From Candidimonas humi (GTDB lineage Bacteria; Pseudomonadota; Gammaproteobacteria; Burkholderiales; Burkholderiaceae_B), in the NCBI RefSeq assembly GCF_019166065.1, contig NZ_JAHTBN010000002.1, forward strand, positions 620,001 to 684,000: a stretch of 64,000 nt of DNA. Reading direction: 5' to 3'. The position numbers and the translations under genes were made by a program. Positions 8,089 through 16,050 of the stretch are shown here, piece by piece. The notes beneath the pieces are model-generated. The model saw nothing but the letters and a program-made list of their open reading frames with translations, ran no database searches and was not told where the DNA came from. How positions within the stretch are numbered: the first letter of the stretch is position 1; the number at the start of each line of letters is the position of its first letter.

Positions 8089-8916
8089 ATGAACCACTTG
8101 CCTGCCGGAGTACCGGCTCAGGCGCTGCAAGAGCGCCAGCGCAAGCTGGGTCGCCAGGCCCAGCATCTTCCTCCCAGCGGCTCGCGTCCCCTGACTGTTT
8201 CGGGGCGTGTGTCGGGCTGGATCACCGCCAAGGCCACGCAGGCGCTGGCCGGTTTGCCCGGCGTCAAGGTCGAAGATGAGGCCGTGCATATTACGGCCGC
8301 CAGCGGCCAGCGCATCGTCCTGAAGGCGGTGCTCGAGCGCGTCGCCCAAGTGTTGTACGACGCGGGCTGCGCGCGCGGCTGGCGCAACGAACTGCTGGAC
8401 GTGGTCGGCGAAGGCCGCCGCTTGTCCGTCATCGAACGCGCCGCCATGCGGCCCCTGGGTTTGCTGACGCGGGCGGTGCACCTGAACGCCTGGACTCCGG
8501 CCGGAGAGCTCTGGATCGCCCGCCGCTCCATGACCAAATCGACCAATCCCGGCATGTGGGATACCTTGGTCGGGGGGCTCGTGGGGGCCGGCGAAAACCT
8601 CGACGACTCCCTGCTGCGCGAGAGCCACGAAGAAGCAGGCCTGCGGCCCGCGCAGCTCGAGGCGCGCACGCCTTTGCACATGATCACCCGCATGCACCGG
8701 CGCCTGCCCGAAGGCTACCAGGTCGAAGACTTGCTGGTCAGCGAGTGCGTGCTGCCCGCCTCGGCCGCGCCGTGCAACCAGGACGGCGAAGTCAGCGAAA
8801 TACGCAGCGTGCCGGTCGAAGAGGCCTGGGCCATGGTGCAGGCCGGGGAATTTACGCTCGAGGCCGAACTGGTGATCGTCGATTGCCTGTATCGCCGCAC
8901 GGTGCAGGCCGCCTAG
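8089..8916 (+). CDS. NUDIX hydrolase with N-terminal DUF4743-like domain
   Basis: A 275-residue protein. The N-terminal half resembles DUF4743, and the C-terminal half is a NUDIX domain with an intact box: G-L-V-G-A-G-E, then R-E-S-H-E-E-A-G-L, matching Gx5Ex7REUxEExGU. NUDIX enzymes cleave nucleoside diphosphates linked to another moiety; the substrate here cannot be read from sequence. DUF4743-NUDIX relatives are sometimes annotated as thiamine pyrophosphokinase-related. I chose the ATG at 8089; in-frame starts at 8047 (ATG) and 8023 (TTG) would extend it by up to 22 residues. It is divergent from ctaC. Confidence 0.85.
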   Translation: MNHLPAGVPAQALQERQRKLGRQAQHLPPSGSRPLTVSGRVSGWITAKATQALAGLPGVKVEDEAVHITAASGQRIVLKAVLERVAQVLYDAGCARGWRNELLDVVGEGRRLSVIERAAMRPLGLLTRAVHLNAWTPAGELWIARRSMTKSTNPGMWDTLVGGLVGAGENLDDSLLRESHEEAGLRPAQLEARTPLHMITRMHRRLPEGYQVEDLLVSECVLPASAAPCNQDGEVSEIRSVPVEEAWAMVQAGEFTLEAELVIVDCLYRRTVQAA

Positions 8917-9076
8917 CGGCGGGTCGGCAGCTTGCTGCATGGTTGCGGCTGGCGTCTGGCCGCGAGCCCGTGCCTTACTTGCATGGCTATGGGTGATGCC
9001 TGGCGGCATGCCGGGGGCTTATTTCAGGTTATGGCTGGCACCTGGCAGCCTGCTGCGTGGCTTGGTTTGTAGATGC

Positions 9077-9304
9077 CTAGCGGCGGTCTTCCGCCGCATC
9101 CCAGCTCGCCAGGGCTTCTTGCGCCGTCGGGGGCAGGTGTTCCGCGGCGATTTCGCGCCGCCCCTCGAAAATCATCAGCGCATACGGCTCGGCCAGGGCG
9201 CTGGCCTGCGGGCACAGCGCCAGCTCGTCTCCGGTCGCGGGCGAACGGGCGCGCCAGTAGTTGATGGCCGATTCCAGTTCCGCAAGCGTATAGGTGGTTT
9301 TCAT
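9077..9304 (-). CDS. DUF3717 domain protein
   Basis: A 75-residue soluble protein. The stretches YTLAELESAINYWRARSP, ELALCPQASALAEPYALMI and a C-terminal acidic end match the DUF3717 family, small proteins of Burkholderiales with unknown function. It stands alone, with no operon partner. A cluster of CGATATATCG-like palindromes lies 85-110 bp before its start. Confidence 0.8.
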   Translation of the reverse strand: MKTTYTLAELESAINYWRARSPATGDELALCPQASALAEPYALMIFEGRREIAAEHLPPTAQEALASWDAAEDRR

Positions 9305-9634
9305 GGGCAGGCCGGGTTCGCGGTCCGTGGTTTGCTGTGTTCGATCGGCGCGCCCGGCTTGGCCCGGCGCTGCGTCGCGGATGTCACCGATACATCGCAG
9401 TGTCGTCGATATATCGGCCGATGTCGTCGAATCGTTGTCGAATATATATTAGCCAATTAGACGCTAGGCGCACTTCAGTTTAATCTTACGGCAACGCCCG
9501 CAGTATGGGGCGTTCCGGCTGCCGGCGGGCCTCGTTGCCGCGGTGCGTGGGACATGTTCCCGGCGCGCGCGGGGCCGGCGGGCCCGGTATTCCGCCCTGC
9601 CCGGGGCGTAATGATTGCAGCCCAAGGAGCCGCC
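9305..9634. other. Intergenic region between DUF3717 and phaM-like gene
   Basis: 330 bp between divergent genes. It holds the palindrome pair at 9388-9416, an AT-rich stretch (about 9438-9480), and a 7-bp hairpin AACGCCC-N8-GGGCGTT (9493-9514). No gene is supported here. Confidence 0.6.
9388..9416. promoter_or_regulatory. Paired CGATAYATCG palindromes, possible operator
   Basis: CGATATATCG (9407-9416) is a perfect 10-bp palindrome. CGATACATCG (9388-9397) is the same site with one change. Their starts are 19 bp apart, about two helical turns, so a dimeric repressor could bind both on one face. Each is followed by TGTCGT at similar spacing. The regulator is not identifiable. Confidence 0.4.
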
Positions 9635-10405
9635 ATGGCCAATCAACAAAATACAAATCCGTTTGTGCTGCCCGGCTTGGGCCAGTCCGCCGAGCTTGGC
9701 CAGAACCCCCTGATGGCCAGCATGGAAATGATGCGCCAGGCTTGGCAAGGACTGGCCGGCACCGGCGCGCTGGGGCAGTCGGCGCTGGCCGCGTCCATGA
9801 ATCCCGAAGACCTCGAACGCCGCATCGCCGAACTGCAGGTGGTCGAGAACTGGCTGAAGATGAACCTGTCCATGCTGTCCAGCACCATACAGGGGCTGGA
9901 AGTGCAGCGCGCCACGATCGCCACCGTCAAGGCGTTCATGGGTACGGGCGCGGCGGCCGCCCAGGCCGCGGCCGGCGCACCGGGCCAGGCGGCCGGCGCC
10001 TTTGGCGCCGGGCAATCCGCGGCCAAGGATGCTGCAGCCCAGGCCGCCGCGGCAGCCGATGCCGGTTCGGTGCCGGGTGCGGGCTCTGCGCAGGGTGCGG
10101 GTTCGGCGGCAGGGGTGGGGTCGGGTTCGGCGGCCAGCGGTGCGGCCACTGGCGCCGCGGACTCCATGGATTTATCCGCGGTGCAGGCCGCTACGCAAGG
10201 CTGGTGGGAAATGCTGCAGAAGCAGTTCGACACGCTCGCCGCGGCCACCGCCGCCACCATGCGGCCTGCCGAGCCCGACGCGCAGCCTGCCGCGGGTGCG
10301 GCGCCACAGGCCAAGCCGGCCCGCAAGGCCGCTGCGGCCAAGGGTGCGGCGCGCAAGCGTACGGGCGGCGCAGGCAAGGGCGGCAAGACAGGGCCGGCCG
10401 CATGA
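9635..10405 (+). CDS. phaM: PhaM-type polyhydroxyalkanoate granule-associated regulatory protein
   Basis: PhaM proteins link PHA synthase and storage granules to the nucleoid in Burkholderiales. The 256-residue product has the family layout. The conserved N-terminal region (about residues 1-105) includes NPLMASMEMMRQAWQG and NPEDLERRIAELQVVENWL; an Ala/Gly-rich middle follows; and the tail KPARKAAAAKGAARKRT is rich in Lys and Arg, as expected for DNA binding. AAGGAG lies 5 nt before the ATG. The Ala/Gly-rich middle (about 110-190) is low complexity and probably varies in length between strains. Function is by family; no pha synthase gene is in the window. Confidence 0.8.
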   Translation: MANQQNTNPFVLPGLGQSAELGQNPLMASMEMMRQAWQGLAGTGALGQSALAASMNPEDLERRIAELQVVENWLKMNLSMLSSTIQGLEVQRATIATVKAFMGTGAAAAQAAAGAPGQAAGAFGAGQSAAKDAAAQAAAAADAGSVPGAGSAQGAGSAAGVGSGSAASGAATGAADSMDLSAVQAATQGWWEMLQKQFDTLAAATAATMRPAEPDAQPAAGAAPQAKPARKAAAAKGAARKRTGGAGKGGKTGPAA

Positions 10406-10815
10406 AGCCAGGTTCGCGGCTGCAGGCCTGGGCGCGGCGCCGGCCCATGCGAGCCGGCGCCGCCCATGCTGCCGGCGCTACCTGCGCTACCTCTGCGGCC
10501 TATGCTGCGTACGCTGCCTATACTGCCTACGTCGCTACGGGCGCTGCGCCCGTGGCTCGATCCGGCTGCGGTGCGCATCGCGCACCGCGCGCCGCGGCGC
10601 ATCACGCCGGGCGCGTACGCCCGCCATGCCCGCCGGCAGTACATTTTCGGGGCGTCGCTGCCCTTGTCTCGATATGGAAATAAAATAGTCCCCGAGGGAT
10701 GCCTATACGCAGCAGGCGGTACTTGCGGCGGCGAAGTTGCCGGCGCGACACGAGACCTTGCGCGGGCGGACGAGACAGGCCGTTGTTTTTCCAGGATGCT
10801 TATCTCAATCGACCT
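10406..10815. other. Low-complexity intergenic region before glmU
   Basis: 410 bp with no supported gene. About 10470-10560 is a degenerate run of GCTAC/TGCCTA-like words (reads as Ala-Tyr-rich in one frame, Ser-Gly-rich in another). A TAAAAT (10681-10686) could be a -10 for glmU, but no matching -35 is seen. Long open frames across it are GC-rich shadows. Confidence 0.5.
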
Positions 10816-12189
10816 ATGCTGAATATCGTCATACTCGCTGCCGGCCTCGGCAAGCGCATGCAGTCCGACTTGCCCAAGGTGCTGCACCAAGTGGCCGGCA
10901 AACCCATGCTGGCCCACGTGCTGGATAATGCCCGATTGCTGGACCCCGACCGTATCGTAGTGGTCGTCGGGCACGGCGCCGAGCGCGTGCAGCAAGCCTT
11001 TGCCGGCCAGCCCGATCTCAGCTTCGCCATGCAGCGTCCCCAGCACGGCACGGGCCATGCAGTGCAACAGGCGGTGCCGCAATTGCTGGAAGGCGACGGC
11101 GCCGCCGATGCCACGCTGGTGTTGTATGGCGACGTGCCGCTGGTCCAGGCCGAAACCTTGCGGCGCCTGCTGCAGGCGCGCGGCGAAGGCGCGGCCGTGC
11201 TGACGGAAACCCTGCAGGACCCCACCGGCTACGGCCGCATCGTGCGCGATGCCCAGGGACATGTGCTGCGCATCGTCGAACACAAGGACGCCGGCCCGCA
11301 AGAGCTGGCCTTGCGCGAAGTCAATACCGGCATGCTGGTCGCGCCCACCGCGCGCCTCAAGGATTGGCTGGGGCGCATCCGCAACAACAATGCCCAGGGC
11401 GAGTACTACCTTACCGACGTGGTCGCGCTGGCGGTGCAAGACGGCGTGCCCGTCAATGCCGCGCAGCCCGACGCCGTCTGGGAAACGCTGGGCGTCAACA
11501 GCCGCGTGCAGCAGGCCGCGCTCGAGCGCATCTGGCAAGGCGAGCAGGCGCGCCGCCAACTGGAACAGGGCGTGACCCTGGCCGACCCGGCGCGCTTTGA
11601 CCTGCGCGGTTCGCTGGCCTGCGGACGCGATGTCTTCATCGACGTGGGCTGCGTATTCGAGGGCACGGTCGAACTGGCCGACGGCGTGCGCGTCGGGCCG
11701 CACTGTGTGCTGAAAGACGCGCGCATCGGCGCGGGCACGCACATCGAGGCCTATAGCCATATCCAGCAGGCCGTGGTCGGCGCCGACGCGCGGATCGGCC
11801 CCTATGCGCGCCTGCGCCCGGGCGCCGATGTGGGCGACGAGGCGCACGTGGGCAACTTCGTCGAAATCAAGAAAAGCCGGCTGGGCACGGGTTCCAAGGC
11901 CAATCACCTGGCCTATATCGGCGACGCGCGCATCGGCGCGCGCGTGAACATCGGCGCAGGCACCATTACCTGCAATTACGACGGCGTCAACAAGTTCGAG
12001 ACCGTCATCGGCGACGACGCCTTCATCGGCTCCGACACGCAACTGGTGGCGCCCGTGACGGTGGGCGAGGGCGCGACCCTGGGCGCCGGTACCACGCTTA
12101 CGCGCAACGCGCCGGCGGGCAAGCTGACGATCTCGCGGCCCAAGCAACAAACCATCGAAGGCTGGACGCGTCCAGGCAAAAAGTCCTGA
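10816..12189 (+). CDS. glmU: Bifunctional N-acetylglucosamine-1-phosphate uridyltransferase / glucosamine-1-phosphate acetyltransferase
   Basis: GlmU makes UDP-GlcNAc for peptidoglycan and lipopolysaccharide, first acetylating GlcN-1-P and then transferring UMP. It has 457 residues, close to the E. coli enzyme. The N-terminal nucleotidyltransferase begins [15 protein letters not shown] with the GxGxxM-K motif. The C-terminal left-handed beta-helix hexapeptide repeats run from about residue 250 to 440 and include [20 protein letters not shown] and [11 protein letters not shown]. The ATG at 10816 matches the family N-terminus. The MFS gene follows after 2 bp. glmS, the enzyme two steps earlier, is 4 kb downstream. 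Confidence 0.98.
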   Translation: MLNIVILAAGLGKRMQSDLPKVLHQVAGKPMLAHVLDNARLLDPDRIVVVVGHGAERVQQAFAGQPDLSFAMQRPQHGTGHAVQQAVPQLLEGDGAADATLVLYGDVPLVQAETLRRLLQARGEGAAVLTETLQDPTGYGRIVRDAQGHVLRIVEHKDAGPQELALREVNTGMLVAPTARLKDWLGRIRNNNAQGEYYLTDVVALAVQDGVPVNAAQPDAVWETLGVNSRVQQAALERIWQGEQARRQLEQGVTLADPARFDLRGSLACGRDVFIDVGCVFEGTVELADGVRVGPHCVLKDARIGAGTHIEAYSHIQQAVVGADARIGPYARLRPGADVGDEAHVGNFVEIKKSRLGTGSKANHLAYIGDARIGARVNIGAGTITCNYDGVNKFETVIGDDAFIGSDTQLVAPVTVGEGATLGAGTTLTRNAPAGKLTISRPKQQTIEGWTRPGKKS

Positions 12190-12191
12190 CC

Positions 12192-13583
12192 GTGGCCGAT
12201 CACAGTACTTCCGGCAGGAAAGCCGCGCCTACTTCCGACGGCCTGCCCGTACCGCGGCGCTACTGGGCCGTGATTACGCTGATGTCGGCCATGGCCGTGT
12301 CCACGCTGGACGCGACGGTGGCCAACGTCGCGCTGCCCACCATCGCGCGCGACCTGTCCATAGACCCGGCCGCGGTGGTGTGGGTGGTCATCGCCTACAG
12401 CCTGATGGTCGTGGTGTCGCTGCTGCCCCTGTCGGCGGTGGCCGAGCGCATCGGCTTCCGGCGCATGTTCGGGCTGGGCATCACCGTGTTCATGCTGTCG
12501 TCGCTGGGCTGCGCCCTGTCGACCACGCTGTTCGGCCTGGTGCTGGGGCGCGTGGCGCAGGGCTTCGGGGCGTCCATGCTGATGTGCCTGTTCGGCGGCC
12601 TGGTGCGCAATATCTACCCCTTGCGCAAACTGGGCTTCGGCATCAGCCTCAACGCCATGGTGGTGGGCGTCATGTCGGTGCTGGGGCCGACCATAGGCGC
12701 CTTCATCCTGACCATCGCCTCGTGGCCCTGGATCTTCGCCATCAATGTGCCCATCTGCTTGCTGGCCTATCTGGGAATACGCTTCCTGCCCGATGTGCCG
12801 CGCAATCTTGTGCGCTTCGACTGGACGGCCTGCGCGCTCAGCGTAGTGGCTTTCGGGGCTGCCATCGTGGGCCTGGACGCCATCGTCAAATTCCCCTGGC
12901 GCGCGGCCTGGTGCCTGCCGCTGGCCGCCCTGGCGGGCTGGGTGCTGGTGCGCCGCTCGCGCGAGCAGCCGGCTCCGCTCGTGCCCATCGACTTGCTGCG
13001 CATCAAGCCGGTGGCCTTTGCCGTGGCCGCGTCGGGCTTTTCATTTGCTGCGCAAATGGCGTCCTTCGTCGCACTGCCTTTCTATTTCCAGAAAGTCATG
13101 GGGCAAAGCGATACCCAGGTCGGCCTGCTGCTGGGCGTGTGGTCCCTGGCCGTCGCCATCATGGCGCCGCTGGCCGGCGTCATGTCCGACAAGTTCCCGG
13201 TGGCGATACTCTGCGCCATAGGCGCAGGCTGTATGGCCGTGGGGCTGGGCATAACCGCCGCCCTGCCCGTGGGCACCCCCTTCGTCTGGATGGCCGCGGC
13301 CATGTTTTTCGGAGGCATAGGCTTCGGCTTCTTCCAGACCCCCAACAACCGCGCCATGCTGGCCGGCGCGCCGCGCCACCGCAGCGGCGCGGCCGGCGGC
13401 ATGCAGGCCACCACCCGCGTGTTCGGCCAGAGCTCCGGCACCGCGCTGGTGGCGATCGCCTTCGCGTCCAGCGCGCTGCACGGCCCGGTGCTGGGCGTGG
13501 TGGCCGCCATCTGCTGTGCGCTGGCGGCATTGCTGATCAATATCGTGCGCCATATGAATCCGGTCGCCGACCTGGAGTTCTGA
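12192..13583 (+). CDS. MFS transporter, DHA2 (EmrB/QacA-like) family
   Basis: A 463-residue inner-membrane protein with many hydrophobic helices. The first helix carries the DHA2 drug:H+ antiporter motif STLDATVANVALPTIARDL, and antiporter motif A-like sequence AERIGFRRMF follows helix 2. The product is probably a drug or metabolite exporter; the substrate is unknown. The start is GTG, 2 bp after the glmU stop, so it is cotranscribed with glmU. Its stop is 4 bp before the first unit of a 45-bp tandem repeat. Confidence 0.88.
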   Translation: MADHSTSGRKAAPTSDGLPVPRRYWAVITLMSAMAVSTLDATVANVALPTIARDLSIDPAAVVWVVIAYSLMVVVSLLPLSAVAERIGFRRMFGLGITVFMLSSLGCALSTTLFGLVLGRVAQGFGASMLMCLFGGLVRNIYPLRKLGFGISLNAMVVGVMSVLGPTIGAFILTIASWPWIFAINVPICLLAYLGIRFLPDVPRNLVRFDWTACALSVVAFGAAIVGLDAIVKFPWRAAWCLPLAALAGWVLVRRSREQPAPLVPIDLLRIKPVAFAVAASGFSFAAQMASFVALPFYFQKVMGQSDTQVGLLLGVWSLAVAIMAPLAGVMSDKFPVAILCAIGAGCMAVGLGITAALPVGTPFVWMAAAMFFGGIGFGFFQTPNNRAMLAGAPRHRSGAAGGMQATTRVFGQSSGTALVAIAFASSALHGPVLGVVAAICCALAALLINIVRHMNPVADLEF

Positions 13584-13587
13584 CGCC

Positions 13588-13856
13588 ATGCGCGCCATGA
13601 ACCTCGTCACTGGCCCCGGGCGCTGGGCCGCCATGCGCGCCATGAACCTCGTCACTGGCCCCGGGCGCTGGGCCGCCATGCGCGCCATGAACCTCGTCAC
13701 TGGCCCCGGGCGCTGGGCCGCCATGCGTGCCATGAACTTCGTCACCGGCCCCGAGTGCTGGGCCAGCATGCGCCCCATGAACCTCGTCATCGGCCCGAGC
13801 GCTGAACCGCCATGCGTCCCATGAACCCCATTGCTGGCCTCGGGCGCTGAATCGCC
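13588..13856 (+). repeat. 45-bp tandem repeat (six units), decaying toward the glycosyltransferase start
   Basis: Six head-to-tail units: 13588-13632, 13633-13677, 13678-13722, 13723-13767, 13768-13811 and 13812-13856. Units 1-3 are identical, unit 4 has six substitutions, unit 5 is 44 bp, and unit 6 is the most divergent. Each unit starts ATGCG and contains a second ATG 9 bp later. An intact unit reads MRAMNLVTGPGRWAA in frame. The array begins 4 bp after the MFS stop and ends exactly at the ATGCGC start of the glycosyltransferase. There are no spacers, so it is not CRISPR. The in-frame peptide lacks a ribosome site and may not be made. Confidence 0.95.
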
Positions 13857-14924
13857 ATGCGCATCCTGCAATTGAACCTCGAGCGGGGCTGGCGCGGCGG
13901 AGAACGGCAGGTGCTGCTGACCCTGCGGGAACTGCGCCGCGCCGGCCACGAGACCGCGCTGCTCGCGCGCCGCGGCGGCGAACTGGCGCAGCGCGCGCTG
14001 GCCGAGGGCCATACGGTGCATGAATGTTCCGGCGCGGCCGGCCTGTGCGCCGCGCTGCTGCGCCACGGGCGCGCCTACGACATCCTGCATGCGCAGACCG
14101 CCAATACCTTGAGCTGGCTGGCCCTGCTCAAGGGCTGGCTGCGCCGGCCCGTGGTTTTTACGCGCCGCACGGCATTCACCAAGGGCGGCGGCATGGCCCG
14201 GACCATCTGGAAATGGCGCCGCGCCGATGCGCTGGTGGCGATCAGCCAGGCTGCCGCCGCGCAGCCGCGCAGCCTGGGCCTGGCAGTAAGCATCATCCCC
14301 AGCGCGGTCGAAGCCACGCCGGCAAATCCTGCGCATTGCAGTGAATTCGCCGCGCGCCTGGACTTGCGCGGCCGGCGCGTGCTGGCCACGGCCGCTGCGC
14401 TGACGCGCGAGAAAGACCCATGCACCCTGGTGCGCGCCGTGCACGAGCTCGGCAAGAGTCGCGATGACTTCGTGTTCGTGCACTTGGGGGCGGAAGGCGA
14501 TGCCGCCGAGCCGGCGCGCCAATTGGTGGCCGAGCTCGGCTTGCAGGATCGCTATCTGTTAGCGGGCTTCGAGCCGGCGGTGGAAGACCTGTATGCCTTG
14601 ATGGATGTGTTCGTCCTCAGTTCGCGCGCCGAGGCGCTGGGCACCAGCGTGCTGGACGCCTTCCTGCGGCGCGTGCCGGTCGCCGCTACCAATGCCGGCG
14701 GCCTGAAGGAAAGCCTGGCCGACGGGCGCGGCCTGGATTGCGAGGTCGGCGACCACATGGCCTTGGCGCACGCCATGGCGCGGCTGCTCGACGACGAGGC
14801 GCTGCGCCAGTCCGTCATCGAAAAAGCCTACGCCTATGTCGTGCGCGAACACGGCCCGGCCCACATGGCCGAGCGGTATATCGAGCTATATCGAGGCTTG
14901 GCGGCGCCGCGGTCCCGCCCTTAA
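13857..14924 (+). CDS. GT4-family glycosyltransferase
   Basis: A 355-residue GT-B fold glycosyltransferase. The N-terminal Rossmann domain begins MRILQLNLERGWRGGERQVL, typical of GT4 enzymes acting on cell-surface glycans. The donor-binding half includes the EX7E-like region SSRAEALGTSVLDAF (about residues 259-273) and the NAGGLKE loop. The acceptor is unknown; lipopolysaccharide core or another surface glycan is the usual role. The start codon is directly abutted by the 45-bp repeat array, so translation probably depends on that leader or on coupling with the MFS gene. No Shine-Dalgarno is obvious. Confidence 0.88.
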   Translation: MRILQLNLERGWRGGERQVLLTLRELRRAGHETALLARRGGELAQRALAEGHTVHECSGAAGLCAALLRHGRAYDILHAQTANTLSWLALLKGWLRRPVVFTRRTAFTKGGGMARTIWKWRRADALVAISQAAAAQPRSLGLAVSIIPSAVEATPANPAHCSEFAARLDLRGRRVLATAAALTREKDPCTLVRAVHELGKSRDDFVFVHLGAEGDAAEPARQLVAELGLQDRYLLAGFEPAVEDLYALMDVFVLSSRAEALGTSVLDAFLRRVPVAATNAGGLKESLADGRGLDCEVGDHMALAHAMARLLDDEALRQSVIEKAYAYVVREHGPAHMAERYIELYRGLAAPRSRP

Positions 14925-15109
14925 TTGTGCGCTTAGTATCCTGTCGCACTATTGCGCTTGCAGGCATGTAGCCATTGCCCTCATTGCGGTGTGGCTCATG
15001 CGCTCGCAAGGCAGCCGGCCTTGCCGGGCGCGACAGGCAATGGCACCATGCTTGCAGCCCATCTGGTTACCTCTATCCTTGCATACCAAATCGCAATAGC
15101 ACGACAGGA

Positions 15110-15595
15110 TCAGGCGATGTCGATGCGCGTCTCGAATTTCGCGCGATGCACGGAAAAGAAGGTGCGCACGTTGCGCACATTGGCGTGGCTGGTGAACACC
15201 CGGTGAGCCATGGCGTGATAGGCCGGCATATCGGCCACCTGGGCCAGCAGCACGAAATCGGGGCCGGGCGAAACACGGTAGCACTGCAATATCGCGTCTT
15301 CGTCCTGCATCGCAGCTTCGAAACTGTCCAGTTGTTCCGCGCCTTGAGTATCCAGCGTGATCTCGATGATGGCCGTCAAAGTGCTGCCCAGCTTGGCCGG
15401 GTCCAGGATCGCTACCTGCTTGGCGATCACGCCGGTTTCGGTCAGCCGCCGCACCCGCCGCAGGCACGTGGGCGTGGACGCATGCACCCGTTGCGCCAGT
15501 TCCTGGTTGGTCAAGGAACTGTCGACCTGCATCTGTTCCAGTATGCGGCGGTCCAGGTCGTCCAGCGGGACCAGTGGGGAGGGCTTGTCGCTCAT
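15110..15595 (-). CDS. Lrp/AsnC family transcriptional regulator
   Basis: A 161-residue regulator. The N-terminal winged helix-turn-helix covers about residues 12-70 (LDDLDRRILEQMQVDSSLTNQELAQ is the start of the domain, written here only as a locator: first 20 residues LDDLDRRILEQMQVDSSLTN), with recognition helix STPTCLRRVRRL. The C-terminal RAM effector domain covers about residues 75-155. Such proteins sense amino acids and form dimers or octamers. It faces away from glmS with an AT-rich island between, and its own leader has a GTAGAC/GTAGAT hexamer tract. The target genes are unknown; autoregulation through the intergenic inverted repeat is possible. Confidence 0.93.
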   Translation of the reverse strand: MSDKPSPLVPLDDLDRRILEQMQVDSSLTNQELAQRVHASTPTCLRRVRRLTETGVIAKQVAILDPAKLGSTLTAIIEITLDTQGAEQLDSFEAAMQDEDAILQCYRVSPGPDFVLLAQVADMPAYHAMAHRVFTSHANVRNVRTFFSVHRAKFETRIDIA

Positions 15596-15724
15596 ATCGG
15601 TGTCTCGATCTCTGCTTTATTTCCGTCTTGGTCGAAAAGAGCCTGCCCAGGCTGAGGGTCTGGTGACGGGGCGACGGGCCGGGCATGTCTTTGGCCTCTG
15701 CACGCCACAAGGCCTGGCGCAGAC

Positions 15725-15754
15725 GTAGATGTAGACGTAGATGTCGATGTCGAC
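15725..15754. repeat. GTAGAC/GTAGAT hexanucleotide tract
   Basis: Five consecutive hexamers of the form GTMGAY (GTAGAT, GTAGAC, GTAGAT, GTCGAT, GTCGAC), about 130-160 bp before the Lrp-type gene. They are degenerate, so recent slippage is unlikely. Confidence 0.6.
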
Positions 15755-15874
15755 TGACTCGCACTACGCTCCGCGTGCAACGCTTCAAAGATTCTGGGCC
15801 CCTGTGCCGAAAAATCTATAGCTGCCGAGTCCAGGCAAGATTTAACGGCCTAAATCATAAAAATAACATATTAA

Positions 15875-15920
15875 ATGAAATATAATTTCAATACATATTT
15901 GTAAAGAAATTATATTTCAT
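15875..15920. promoter_or_regulatory. Perfect 15-bp inverted repeat in AT-rich island upstream of glmS
   Basis: ATGAAATATAATTTC (15875-15889) is the exact reverse complement of GAAATTATATTTCAT (15906-15920), with a 16-nt spacer. Each arm contains a TATAAT-like box. It could be an operator (Lrp family proteins favour AT-rich sites), a promoter pair or an RNA hairpin. It lies about 130-175 bp before glmS and 280 bp before the Lrp-type gene. Confidence 0.7.
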
Positions 15921-16050
15921 ATATATATTAAATAAGAAAGCTAATTTCTTTGCTGCATGCCCACAATAGACCCCATTCCAGTTCCGCCTTTGCCAGGCGC
16001 CGGAAGTTCCCGGCGCCGCAAACCTCGGAACCCAACAAGGAGCCACTAAT

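Larger units (their letters stand above)
15596..16050. other. Divergent lrp-glmS intergenic region with AT-rich island
   Basis: 455 bp. The lrp-proximal part is GC-rich with a hexamer repeat (15725-15754). About 15840-15955 is very AT-rich against a high-GC background and holds the inverted repeat at 15875-15920, plus a smaller one, AAGAAA-N5-TTTCTT (15934-15950). No gene is supported. The glmS leader runs from about 15955 to 16050. Confidence 0.7.

Noticed and set aside
9643-12150. 835-codon open frame on the minus strand across phaM, the intergenic region and glmU
   Set aside because: It is antisense to well-supported genes, has Arg/Gly/His-rich low-complexity translation and no recognisable motif. 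Long shadows are common in high-GC DNA.
13588-13856. Possible CRISPR array
   Set aside because: Units are contiguous with no unique spacers, the unit is 45 bp and decays progressively, and no cas genes are present.
13041-14522. 493-codon minus-strand open frame containing repeated FMARMAAQRPGP units
   Set aside because: It is the reverse reading of the MFS gene, the 45-bp repeats and the glycosyltransferase. The repeated peptide only reflects the minisatellite.
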